From the NCBI GenBank assembly GCA_023489405.1, contig JAMDCW010000071.1:1-11331 (forward strand): a stretch of 11,331 nt of DNA. Reading direction: 5' to 3'. The stretch is from Chloroflexota bacterium (lineage in GTDB: Bacteria > Chloroflexota > UBA4733). Position 1 is the stretch's first letter; each line of letters begins with the position of its first letter. This document shows positions 1 to 6,736 of this stretch, piece by piece. Made by a program: the position numbers and the translations under genes. The notes beneath the pieces were generated by a model. That model was not told the origin of the DNA, searched no databases, and saw nothing but the letters and a program-made list of their open reading frames with translations.

Positions 1-246
1 TGATTGGGCAGCGAGATTATAGACTTCATCCGGCTGGGCGCGTTCTACGGCAGCGATCAGTGAAGGCTGATCAAGGAGGTCGCCTTCGAGCAAGGCGATG
101 CGGTCGCGCAGGTGGCGAATACGGATATCGGTTACGGTACTGCTCCGGCGGATTAGACCGAAGACTTCGTAGCCCTTTTCGAGCAGGAATTCGGCGAGAT
201 ACGAGCCGTCTTGTCCGGTAATTCCAGTCACGAGTGCGCGCGGCAT
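1..246 (-). CDS. gmd: GDP-mannose 4,6-dehydratase, N-terminal 82 residues (partial)
   Basis: The enzyme converts GDP-mannose to GDP-4-keto-6-deoxymannose, the branch point to GDP-fucose, GDP-rhamnose and related cell-surface sugars; it is a cytoplasmic extended-SDR protein. Reading leftward from the ATG at 246, the protein opens MPRALVTGITGQDG, the NAD(P)-binding glycine motif with the GITGQDG signature typical of this family (residues 8-14). It continues with SYLAEFLLEKGYEVFG, the RRSS stretch (about 34-37), GDL (about 55-57) and QPDEVYNLAAQS at the window edge (71-82). All these fit GMD rather than a generic epimerase. The catalytic Thr/Tyr/Lys residues lie outside the window. A purine-rich GAGAGGAA precedes the ATG by about 10 nt on the minus strand. 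The gene is transcribed divergently from the regulator at 359. Confidence 0.9.
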   Translation of the reverse strand, partial: MPRALVTGITGQDGSYLAEFLLEKGYEVFGLIRRSSTVTDIRIRHLRDRIALLEGDLLDQPSLIAAVERAQPDEVYNLAAQS

Positions 247-322
247 GCGGTTTGGTTCCTCTCTGGTAGCGGTCGCGATGAGCGATACCGGCTTTTACGT
301 TGAAGAGAGGATACCGACCCCC

Positions 323-351
323 TTGATTTAAATGCAACTTTTGGCGATACT
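323..351 (+). promoter_or_regulatory. Candidate promoter for the XRE regulator, implying a leaderless transcript
   Basis: TTGATT (323-328) and GATACT (346-351) are separated by exactly 17 nt; each matches four of six positions of the sigma-70 -35 and -10 consensus. Transcription would begin around 357-359, that is at or within two bases of the ATG at 359. The absence of any Shine-Dalgarno-like purine run before that ATG agrees with a leaderless mRNA. The motif GATAC recurs at 284-288, 310-314 and 346-350, the last inside the -10. Assignment rests on inspection only. Confidence 0.45.
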
Positions 352-358
352 TTTTACT

Positions 359-1558
359 ATGAGTAAACCTCTTGCGCTAGAGCTCGGCATACGCTTGCGG
401 GCGTTGCGTCAGTCGCGGCGCCTGACGGCGGCGGCGCTGGCTGGGGATGCACTTTCGCCAGCCACGATTAGTCGTATTGAGCATGGAACATTATTGCCAT
501 CGCTGGGGGCGCTGCAGTTTCTGGCGGAGCGTCTGGGTGTACCTTTGGCAGTGTTGCTGCCGCTGACCGAGGAGGGTGTGGAAGAGCAAGCACAGCGGGT
601 TGTTGAGGCGTGGCTGTTGCTGGAGCAGCCGCTACGCGCCCTCGAATATGGCCGTGCGGCGCTTCAGCGCTGGCGTGAACGTGAACCTGCTGTCGCTGCC
701 CGGCCTTTGGAATGGGCGCTAGCTCGAGCAGAAGCTTGGCTGGACGAGAGTTGCCGGCCAGGCTTGCTGGAGCTGCTCAAAGAGGCGCAGCGGAGCGGTG
801 CGGTGATCGAGGCGGCACGGCTGGCGCTAGCAGCAGCTCCATGCTTGGACGCGGATGAGCGTGTAGGAATGCTTCAGCAGGCGTTGCACTCGCTTGCTGG
901 TCGCGATTGTACTACCCTTGAAGGGCAACTGGTTCGCGTAGAGCTGCTCACTGAGCTGGCGCGGCAGCACTGGCGCTTGGGGCAGCATGAGACGGCACGA
1001 GGGTTGCTCGTGCAAGTGCATGAGCAAGCCGAAGCTTTGACGTTGATACGCTTGGCCCGCCAGCTCTTGGGCGCGGAGGGAAGGCGATCCGGCGATGCGG
1101 CACCGGCGTTTCTCGTATTGGCAGTAGCAGTGAGAGGGGAGCATCTGCTGGGGGAGAGCCTGGGATTATTGGCTCGGTTGGAGATGGGGCATGGGAGAAC
1201 GATAGCGGTGGCGCGGCGTCTCCGACGGATACTAGCAGAACTCGATGCGGCTACCGGATTAAAAGAAGTGTGGGAGAGCTGGGTGCAGGTTGGGCAGTGG
1301 CGTGTGCAAGGAGAAGAGGGAGGCGGGTACCGCGGAGAAGATCTTGCGAACCATCCGTTGGTTGGACGCTTTGAGCTAGCGCTTACTGCCGGTCGTTTCG
1401 AGGAAGCGGAGCACTGGGCAGCGTTGCTGGAGGCCAGTTCGTCGGCATGGGGGCATGAAGCGTGGAAGCGAGTGGCCTTGGCGTGGGCTGAGGCTGGAAA
1501 TGCCGGCCGCGCAGCGCAAGCACTGCAACATTTGTGTCAGGAGAGGAGAATGCGGTAG
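359..1558 (+). CDS. XRE-family helix-turn-helix regulator with long helical C-terminal domain
   Basis: A probable cytoplasmic transcriptional regulator of 399 residues. The N-terminus is a Cro/C1-type DNA-binding domain: LGIRLRALRQSRRLT (9-23), turn, then recognition helix SPATISRIEHG (33-43) followed by PSLGALQFLAERLGV (47-61). These are the classic XRE hallmarks (xxTISRIExGxxxPS). The remaining 330 or so residues are rich in Leu, Ala, Glu and Arg with regularly spaced helices, resembling TPR-like sensor domains of HTH-TPR regulators, though I cannot assign individual repeats with certainty. An ATG at 332 in the same frame would add nine residues (MQLLAILFT). I prefer 359 because the family begins just before the HTH and because the promoter overlaps 332. 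The fructokinase gene begins 3 nt after the stop, so the two are probably co-transcribed, and the regulator may respond to a sugar or control the operon itself. The ligand is unknown. Confidence 0.8.
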   Translation: MSKPLALELGIRLRALRQSRRLTAAALAGDALSPATISRIEHGTLLPSLGALQFLAERLGVPLAVLLPLTEEGVEEQAQRVVEAWLLLEQPLRALEYGRAALQRWREREPAVAARPLEWALARAEAWLDESCRPGLLELLKEAQRSGAVIEAARLALAAAPCLDADERVGMLQQALHSLAGRDCTTLEGQLVRVELLTELARQHWRLGQHETARGLLVQVHEQAEALTLIRLARQLLGAEGRRSGDAAPAFLVLAVAVRGEHLLGESLGLLARLEMGHGRTIAVARRLRRILAELDAATGLKEVWESWVQVGQWRVQGEEGGGYRGEDLANHPLVGRFELALTAGRFEEAEHWAALLEASSSAWGHEAWKRVALAWAEAGNAGRAAQALQHLCQERRMR

Positions 1559-1561
1559 AGG

Positions 1562-2494
1562 ATGAGTGAGATCGGTGCTGATCCGATGAGTAAGGATTTT
1601 CGCCGTTATGGGGCTATTGAAGGCGGTGGGACGAAGTTCGTTGTGCTCACTGGAAGCGATCCTGATCATATTGATCGACTGGAGCAGATTGAGACTACGA
1701 CGCCTCAGAAGACATTGCAACGGTGCATCGATTTTCTTGTTGAGGAGCACCGGCGGTCTGCTCTTGCCGCTGTGGGCATCGGGATGTTTGGGCCGGTAGA
1801 TCTCCGCAAGGGGTCGTCGACGTATGGTTACGTGACGACGACGCCGAAGCTTCTGTGGCAGTTTACCGACATCGTAGGGCCGTTGCAGCAGGCGCTCGGC
1901 ATTCCTATTGGCTGGGAAAATGATGTGAACGCAGCAGTGCTCGGCGAAGCACGGTATGGGGCCGGCCGTAGCTGCGACCCGCTCGTTTATTTGACAGTGG
2001 GGACAGGCGTTGGCGGTGGCGTCTATGTGGGAGGACGTGTACTTCACGGACTCCTCCATCCAGAGATGGGACATGTATTGATGCCTAGTGTGCCTGGAGA
2101 TGACTTTGAGGGAGCGTGTCCATTCCACGGGCGCTGCTTGGAAGGGTTGGTGAGCGGACCAGCTATCGAGGCACGGTGCAGGCGGCCGGCGAGTATGGTG
2201 CCAATGGATGATCCGGCGTGGGGGATTGTGGCGGAGTATCTCGGCGCTGCCCTCATGGATATCTCGCTGATACTGTCGCCTGAACGAATTGTGCTAGGAG
2301 GTGGAGTGATCGCCGATGGGTGGCTGCTACCGAAGATTCGTGAGGTGCTAGTGCGCCGCCTGCAGAGCTATCTGGCGCATGCGCTTCTAGGGGAGCGTGT
2401 TGATGAATATGTGGTGTCGAGTGCGTTAGGTGGGCGCGCCGGTGTGATAGGAGCGTTAGCGGTGGCGCGAGAAGCGGCGGAGGCGGAAGGGTAG
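1562..2494 (+). CDS. ROK-family fructokinase
   Basis: ATP-dependent sugar kinase, most likely fructose to fructose-6-phosphate (EC 2.7.1.4), cytoplasmic; 310 residues, normal for the family. The phosphate-binding motif IEGGGTKF is at 19-26. GIGMFGPVDL and TYGYVTTTPK follow, as in Bacillus-type fructokinases (GmuE/YdhR group). ENDVNAA at 119-125 holds the expected catalytic base D121. The second nucleotide motif LTVGTGVGGG comes next. The zinc site is complete: HPEMGH with H171, then CPFHGRC supplying C186, H189 and C192, followed by EGLVSGPAIEAR. A C-terminal ILGGGV motif is present. The start is uncertain: the ATG at 1562 lies 13 nt after GAGAGGAG, while an in-frame ATG at 1586 (MSKDFRRYGAIEGG) would fit the family length slightly better. 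It probably shares the message of the upstream regulator. Related ROK enzymes can also accept mannose, so substrate is inferred from the motif pattern. Confidence 0.88.
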   Translation: MSEIGADPMSKDFRRYGAIEGGGTKFVVLTGSDPDHIDRLEQIETTTPQKTLQRCIDFLVEEHRRSALAAVGIGMFGPVDLRKGSSTYGYVTTTPKLLWQFTDIVGPLQQALGIPIGWENDVNAAVLGEARYGAGRSCDPLVYLTVGTGVGGGVYVGGRVLHGLLHPEMGHVLMPSVPGDDFEGACPFHGRCLEGLVSGPAIEARCRRPASMVPMDDPAWGIVAEYLGAALMDISLILSPERIVLGGGVIADGWLLPKIREVLVRRLQSYLAHALLGERVDEYVVSSALGGRAGVIGALAVAREAAEAEG

Positions 2495-2497
2495 CTG

Positions 2498-2665
2498 GTG
2501 CACCTTCGGAGTGGTGTCATTATTCGTAGGCATTCTGTATGGTTTTCATGCTTCATCGGTGTTCGCCGGTTATTTGAGCAGTCCATTGTTCTTATTGGTG
2601 GGGTTTGTGGTGCTTCTTTGTGGTTTAGTCTGGTGATATCGCAATTTTATGCGAGTTATGAATAG
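2498..2665 (+). CDS. Doubtful 55-codon ORF with one hydrophobic segment
   Basis: A GTG at 2498 is preceded by GGAAGGG (2485-2491) at a 6-nt spacing, an ideal ribosome binding site lying inside the end of the fructokinase gene. The reading frame runs 55 codons to TAG. The peptide begins MHLRSGVIIRRHSVWF and carries one plausible membrane span, SIVLIGGVCGASLWFSLVI (29-47). I recognise no family. A second overlapping frame (GTG at 2514 to TGA ending 2636, 40 codons) is even more hydrophobic, which shows that T-rich sequence here yields hydrophobic translations by chance. Treat it as a candidate only; a decayed gene or plain spacer is equally possible. Confidence 0.22.
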   Translation: MHLRSGVIIRRHSVWFSCFIGVRRLFEQSIVLIGGVCGASLWFSLVISQFYASYE

Positions 2666-2712
2666 TAGATAAGGTTCTGAAAAGGAAGCATCACCGTGAA
2701 GTCACCTATGTT

Positions 2713-2742
2713 TTGGAATATCTAGATCATTTGTGCTATACT
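2713..2742 (+). promoter_or_regulatory. Promoter for gyrB (extended -10)
   Basis: TATACT at 2737-2742 matches five of six -10 positions and is preceded by TGC, giving the extended TGn form. TTGGAA at 2713-2718 is a fair -35 at 18-nt spacing. Transcription would begin near 2749, leaving a leader of about 40 nt. The surrounding gap (2495-2788) is AT-richer than the genes on either side. Apart from this promoter, the doubtful small ORF and a weak 5-bp inverted repeat (TCGCA/TGCGA, 2639-2654), I see nothing in it, and no convincing DnaA boxes. Confidence 0.6.
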
Positions 2743-2777
2743 TATGGTGCCTCATGTTAGGCGGCCGTGTATGGTTT

Positions 2778-2783
2778 GAGGAG
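2778..2783 (+). promoter_or_regulatory. Ribosome binding site that fixes the gyrB start
   Basis: GAGGAG at 2778-2783 lies 5 nt before the GTG at 2789. An earlier in-frame GTG at 2783 overlaps this Shine-Dalgarno sequence itself and so cannot be served by it; 2789 is therefore the better start. Confidence 0.7.
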
Positions 2784-2788
2784 TGATC

Positions 2789-4711
2789 GTGGCTATCTCG
2801 GAACAAGTGGAGCAGACTGCGGGTTACGGCGCTGAAAGCATTCAGGTGCTGAAAGGGCTGGAGGCGGTCCGAGTGCGCCCAGGTATGTATATCGGGAACA
2901 CGGACATCCGAGGGTTGCACCATCTGGTTGATGAGGTGGTGGTGAACAGCGTCGATGAGGCGCGTGCTGGCCGTGGTAGCCGCATAGAAGTTGTGCTGCA
3001 AGCGGATGGTGCGGTGTTTGTGCGGGATTATGGTGGAGGGATTCCCCCTGAAGAGCATCCGCAAGAACAGCGATCTACGCTAGAAGTGGTGATGACACAG
3101 CTCCACGCGGGTGGAAAGTTTGGTGGTGACTCGTATAAGTTCTCGGGTGGGCTTCATGGCGTTGGCGTTTCTGTCGTGAATGCACTCTCGGATTGGATGC
3201 GCGTAGAGACGCGCCGCCATGGTCGAGCGTGGGTGCAGGAGTATGAGCGGGGAGTACCGCTCTATCCCGTCCGTGAGCTGGGGCCTGTGGAGGATAGCGG
3301 AGTATTGACGACGTTTCGGGCGGATCCGGAAATTTTTAGTACGCTTGATTATGACTTCAATACCCTGGCTGAGCGCTTTCGCGAGATGGCCTATCTGACG
3401 CGAGGACTGTGGATTGCTTTCCGCGACGAGCGTTACGATCGCGAGATGAATTACTACTTCGAGGGAGGCGTCGTCTCGTTTGTGCGGCACCTCAACCGGA
3501 GCCGGACGGTTCTGCATGCGCAACCGGTGGTGATTCACCGTACGACGGAGCAGGGTGTCGTGGATGCCGCGCTACAGTACAGCGATAGCTTTACGGAGAC
3601 AATTTTCAGCTTTGCGAATGGCATCAATACGCGGCACGGGGGTACCCATCTCACCGGGTTCCGCGCGGCGCTCACGCGTAGTCTCAATACGTATGCGCGG
3701 AAAGCAGGCTTTTTGAAGGAACAGGAAGGGAACTTATCAGGGGAGGATGTGCGTGAAGGCGTGACGGCGATCGTCAGTGTTCAGCTTGCGAATCCGCAGT
3801 TCACGTCGCAAGACAAGCTAGAGCTAGCTAATGCAGAGATGGGGCCGCTGGTTCAGACAGTGGTGAATGAGGGGTTGTCCCAGTGGCTCGATGAGAATCC
3901 GGCAGACGTCAAACGGATTCTGGAGAAGGTCGTGCTTGCCTCGCGAGCACGTGAGGCGGCGCAAAAGGCACGCGCAGCGATTCGCAAAGGTGTGTTGGAA
4001 GGCGCTAGCCTCCCCGGTAAGCTTGCCGACTGTTCCGATCGTAATCCAGAGCACTGTGAGCTGTATTTGGTGGAAGGCGACTGCGCGGGTGGAAGCGCGA
4101 AGCAAGGGCGTGATCGGCGGTTTCAGGCGATTTTGCCACTGCGCGGTAAGATTCTGAATGTGGAAAAGGCGCAGTCGCGACCAGAGAAGCTTCTCGCCAA
4201 TGAGCAGATTCGTTACATCATTACGGCACTGGGAACAGGGATCGCTGATCGGTTCGATGCGAAGAAGCTCCGGTACCATCGCGCGATCATTATGACCGAT
4301 GCAGATGTGGATGGTGCGCATATTCGTACGCTGCTCCTGACGGTGTTTTTCCGGTATCTGGCACCCCTGATTGAAGAGGGGCACCTCTATATTGCGCAGC
4401 CGCCGCTCTTTCGGGTGGAGCATAGCCGCACGGTACGCTATGCGTACTCAGAGGCTGAGCGCGATGCGATCATCCAAGAGTTTCACGGACGTAACCCACG
4501 TGTGAGTCGGTACAAGGGACTAGGAGAGATGAGCGCGCAGCAATTGTGGGAGACGACGATGGATCCAGCACGGCGGACGATGTTGCGCGTCTCTTTTGAT
4601 GACGGTGTAGCCGCTGATCAGGTGTTCTCGATGTTGATGGGAGAAGATGTCGCCCAGCGCAAGCGTTTCATCGAGGCACATGCCAAAACCGTCAAAGATT
4701 TGGATATTTAG
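2789..4711 (+). CDS. gyrB: DNA gyrase subunit B
   Basis: ATPase and TOPRIM subunit of the type IIA topoisomerase that supercoils DNA with GyrA; 640 residues from the GTG at 2789, the usual length for a GyrB lacking the enterobacterial insert. GHKL ATPase: LKGLEAVRVRPGMYIG, then catalytic base E49 and magnesium ligand N53, D80 (adenine-contacting Asp), and the lid GGKFGGDSYKFSGGLHGVGVS. Transducer: SGEDVREG and Q341-D342-K343 in place of the usual QTK loop. TOPRIM: E429 in VEGDCAGGSAKQGRDR, LPLRGKILNVEKA, and D504/D506/D508 in TDADVDGAH. C-terminus: RYKGLGEM and LWETTMDP. Several ATP-pocket residues differ from E. coli (see findings). No gyrA is in the window, so ParE cannot be excluded absolutely, but the motifs read as GyrB. 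It has its own promoter and appears monocistronic. Confidence 0.93.
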   Translation: MAISEQVEQTAGYGAESIQVLKGLEAVRVRPGMYIGNTDIRGLHHLVDEVVVNSVDEARAGRGSRIEVVLQADGAVFVRDYGGGIPPEEHPQEQRSTLEVVMTQLHAGGKFGGDSYKFSGGLHGVGVSVVNALSDWMRVETRRHGRAWVQEYERGVPLYPVRELGPVEDSGVLTTFRADPEIFSTLDYDFNTLAERFREMAYLTRGLWIAFRDERYDREMNYYFEGGVVSFVRHLNRSRTVLHAQPVVIHRTTEQGVVDAALQYSDSFTETIFSFANGINTRHGGTHLTGFRAALTRSLNTYARKAGFLKEQEGNLSGEDVREGVTAIVSVQLANPQFTSQDKLELANAEMGPLVQTVVNEGLSQWLDENPADVKRILEKVVLASRAREAAQKARAAIRKGVLEGASLPGKLADCSDRNPEHCELYLVEGDCAGGSAKQGRDRRFQAILPLRGKILNVEKAQSRPEKLLANEQIRYIITALGTGIADRFDAKKLRYHRAIIMTDADVDGAHIRTLLLTVFFRYLAPLIEEGHLYIAQPPLFRVEHSRTVRYAYSEAERDAIIQEFHGRNPRVSRYKGLGEMSAQQLWETTMDPARRTMLRVSFDDGVAADQVFSMLMGEDVAQRKRFIEAHAKTVKDLDI

Positions 4712-4873
4712 CGGCGTGTTGACTGATGGTCGGCGAGGTCGAGTGGCCTTGCAGGGGGTAGGGCTGCTGACGTCCTCCACCGTGTTACGCGTATGTCGGG
4801 ATCACAGCAATAGAAGTTTTTTGGCGCGGGATTTTCGTTGCAATGGATTGTTTAGAGCCTAGCCCTCTCTGGC

Positions 4874-4896
4874 TGCGGATGGTACAACTATCCGCA
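4874..4896 (+). repeat. Inverted repeat upstream of the ABC exporter operon
   Basis: TGCGGAT (4874-4880) and ATCCGCA (4890-4896) are perfect inverted arms. Inside them a G-T, a G-C and a T-A pair can form too, giving a stem of ten pairs around a three-base loop (ACA). It ends 28 nt before the ATG at 4925. No T-run follows, so a classical intrinsic terminator for gyrB is not supported; an operator or an mRNA leader hairpin are alternatives. The rest of the 213-nt gap 4712-4924 shows a T-run at 4817-4822 without a convincing stem before it, and no clear -35/-10 pair. Confidence 0.5.
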
Positions 4897-4924
4897 TGAC
4901 AGTTCGTAACAGGGGCGCTAGGAG

Positions 4925-6736
4925 ATGAACTACCTCCTGCGTATCTTTGGATATGTACGCCCGTATACCACTATTGCCGGGGGCGTCATTGCGACTATCG
5001 TGATTTTGGCAGGGACCAATCTCCTCCCGGCTTGGGTGCAAAAGCTCATCATCGATGGCCTGACGCGGCATACTCAGCTTCGCGCTTTGCTGGGACTGGC
5101 AGCTTTCTATTTCTTAGTGGTAGCGGTCAATGCCGGACTGAATGCGCTGCAGGCGAATCTTGTACAGGTGCTCGGGCAGCACATCATCGAGGATTTGCGC
5201 AATGAGATCTTTCGAGCGATTCAGCGGCAGGGCATGCCGTTCTTCGACAGGTATGAAACTGGCCAGCTCATGTCGCGCGTCACAAGTGATGTCAATCTCA
5301 TCCAGCTTTTTGTAAACAGTACGCTCGTCAATCTCATCGGCAGCATCCTCACACCGTTTTTCGCCTTGATCATCCTATTCCGGCTTGATGTAGCACTGAC
5401 ACTCTGGGTATTGCTGACAATTCCGCCAATTGTCGTGTTGCAGTCGCGGCTGGCACGTATCCGCTTGATTTGGCGGGAGATTCAACGACGTGTGGGTGAC
5501 ATGAATGTCGTGCTACAGGAAAGCCTTGTGGCGATCAAGTTAGTGAAGGCGTTTAACCGGCTGAAGGCTGAAGCTGAGCGTTTCAACGCCTCGAACTGGC
5601 AAATTCGCCAGGAACGTTTATGGGCGCAGCGGCAGTCAATTATCCTTGGACAGTTGCAGAATCTTTGCACGAATCTGGGGATGGTGATCGTGCTGACTGT
5701 TGGGGCTCAACAGGTGATTGTCCACGCGATTTCGTTGGGGACATTGGTCGCTTTCCAACGCTATATTTCGCTGCTCTTCCTACCTTTTCAACGTGTAGCT
5801 GCCATCAATCAGACGACGCAAATGGCGATGGTGGCGGCGGAGCGAGTCTTTGAAGTGCTGGATGCGCCGATCGCTGTACAGGATCCTCAACCGCCGGTAG
5901 CACCATCCCCCCAGCGAGGAGAAGTGGTGTTTGAGCATGTGACGTTTGGGTATGTAGCGGGGCGGCCGGTGCTGCACGATATCTCGCTGAAGATTCCAGC
6001 AGGGGAGACACTGGCGATTATTGGAGCGAGCGGTTCAGGAAAGTCTTCACTCGTTCATTTGGTACCGCGCTTCTACGATCCACAAAAAGGGCGTGTGCTG
6101 ATCGATGACCACAATGTGCGCGAGTACCCGCTTAAGGATCTGCGGCGCTGTATCGGTATGGTGATGCAAGAGACATTCCTGTTCAACCTGTCGATTCGGG
6201 ATAACATCCGCTATGGGCGTCCTGACGCTTCGAATGAAGAGGTAGAGCGGGCGGCGCGCATTGCTGATGCCTATCGCTTCATCACCGAAGATCTGCCGGA
6301 GGGTTTTGATACGATCATCGGAGAGAAAGGCGTCCGCTTATCTGGAGGGCAACGCCAGCGCTTGGCTATAGCGCGGGCAATTTGTACTGATCCGTTGATT
6401 CTGATTCTGGATGAAGCAACTTCGAGTGTTGATACGCGGACCGATGCCGCGATCCAGCGAGCTTTACGGAATGTCCTCAGGGATCGAACAACCATCGTGA
6501 TTGCGCATCGGCTATCGACGGTGCAGCAGGCACACCAGATCGTCATGCTGCATCGTGGGCAGATTGTGGCGCGTGGAACACATGAAGAATTGTTGCAGAC
6601 GAGTCGAGAATATCGCTTGCTCAATGATCTGCAGAGTTCACGTACCGATCTAGCAGATGCAGCGATTGCCCAGCTTATGGCCATGCTTGAAGATGGGGCA
6701 AACCGGCATGTGCCGGAATTGGTGGTACGCCAGTGA
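4925..6736 (+). CDS. ABC exporter half-transporter, subunit 1 (membrane domain fused to ATPase)
   Basis: A type IV ABC exporter half-molecule of 603 residues in the cytoplasmic membrane. The first 310 or so residues form a six-helix transmembrane domain; clear hydrophobic stretches lie near 18-38, 58-75, 130-150 and 155-175. The motif FFDRYETGQLMSRVTSDV is the usual first cytoplasmic coupling region. The nucleotide-binding domain is complete: Walker A GASGSGKSS (367-375), Q-loop Q415 in MQETFLF, signature LSGGQ (472-476), Walker B ending D496 with catalytic E497, D-loop SSVD and H-loop H528. The stop codon overlaps the next gene's GTG by four bases, implying translational coupling and a heterodimer. 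The ATG is preceded by AGGAG with no spacer and by AGGGG (4911-4915) 9 nt upstream; the latter is the likelier ribosome binding site. The substrate (drug, lipid or peptide) cannot be told from sequence. Confidence 0.92.
   Translation: MNYLLRIFGYVRPYTTIAGGVIATIVILAGTNLLPAWVQKLIIDGLTRHTQLRALLGLAAFYFLVVAVNAGLNALQANLVQVLGQHIIEDLRNEIFRAIQRQGMPFFDRYETGQLMSRVTSDVNLIQLFVNSTLVNLIGSILTPFFALIILFRLDVALTLWVLLTIPPIVVLQSRLARIRLIWREIQRRVGDMNVVLQESLVAIKLVKAFNRLKAEAERFNASNWQIRQERLWAQRQSIILGQLQNLCTNLGMVIVLTVGAQQVIVHAISLGTLVAFQRYISLLFLPFQRVAAINQTTQMAMVAAERVFEVLDAPIAVQDPQPPVAPSPQRGEVVFEHVTFGYVAGRPVLHDISLKIPAGETLAIIGASGSGKSSLVHLVPRFYDPQKGRVLIDDHNVREYPLKDLRRCIGMVMQETFLFNLSIRDNIRYGRPDASNEEVERAARIADAYRFITEDLPEGFDTIIGEKGVRLSGGQRQRLAIARAICTDPLILILDEATSSVDTRTDAAIQRALRNVLRDRTTIVIAHRLSTVQQAHQIVMLHRGQIVARGTHEELLQTSREYRLLNDLQSSRTDLADAAIAQLMAMLEDGANRHVPELVVRQ

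Noticed and set aside
1376..2128. Open frame of 250 codons on the minus strand across the regulator/fructokinase junction
   Set aside because: It lies antisense to two well-supported genes, its translation has no family-like motifs, and it spans a gene boundary; it is a shadow frame.
2494..2515. Possible terminator after the fructokinase gene using a CTTCGG tetraloop
   Set aside because: The stem around TTCG is only about four pairs with a bulge and no T-tract follows.
2495..2788. Possible replication origin beside gyrB
   Set aside because: The gap is AT-richer, but I find no clustered DnaA boxes (best TGTGG-containing 9-mers have two mismatches) and no dnaA, dnaN or recF nearby.
3215..3240. 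First impression that the coumarin-contact arginine (R136 of E. coli GyrB) was replaced by valine
   Set aside because: Careful residue counting aligns R136 with R143 here, which is conserved; the Val at 149 is a different position.
3824..4423. Open frame of 199 codons antisense to the TOPRIM part of gyrB
   Set aside because: It is fully inside a clearly coding region on the other strand and has an implausible composition.
4647..4862. Plus-strand frame of 71 codons overlapping the gyrB end and the following gap
   Set aside because: It starts inside gyrB in another frame, has no ribosome binding site and no recognisable features.
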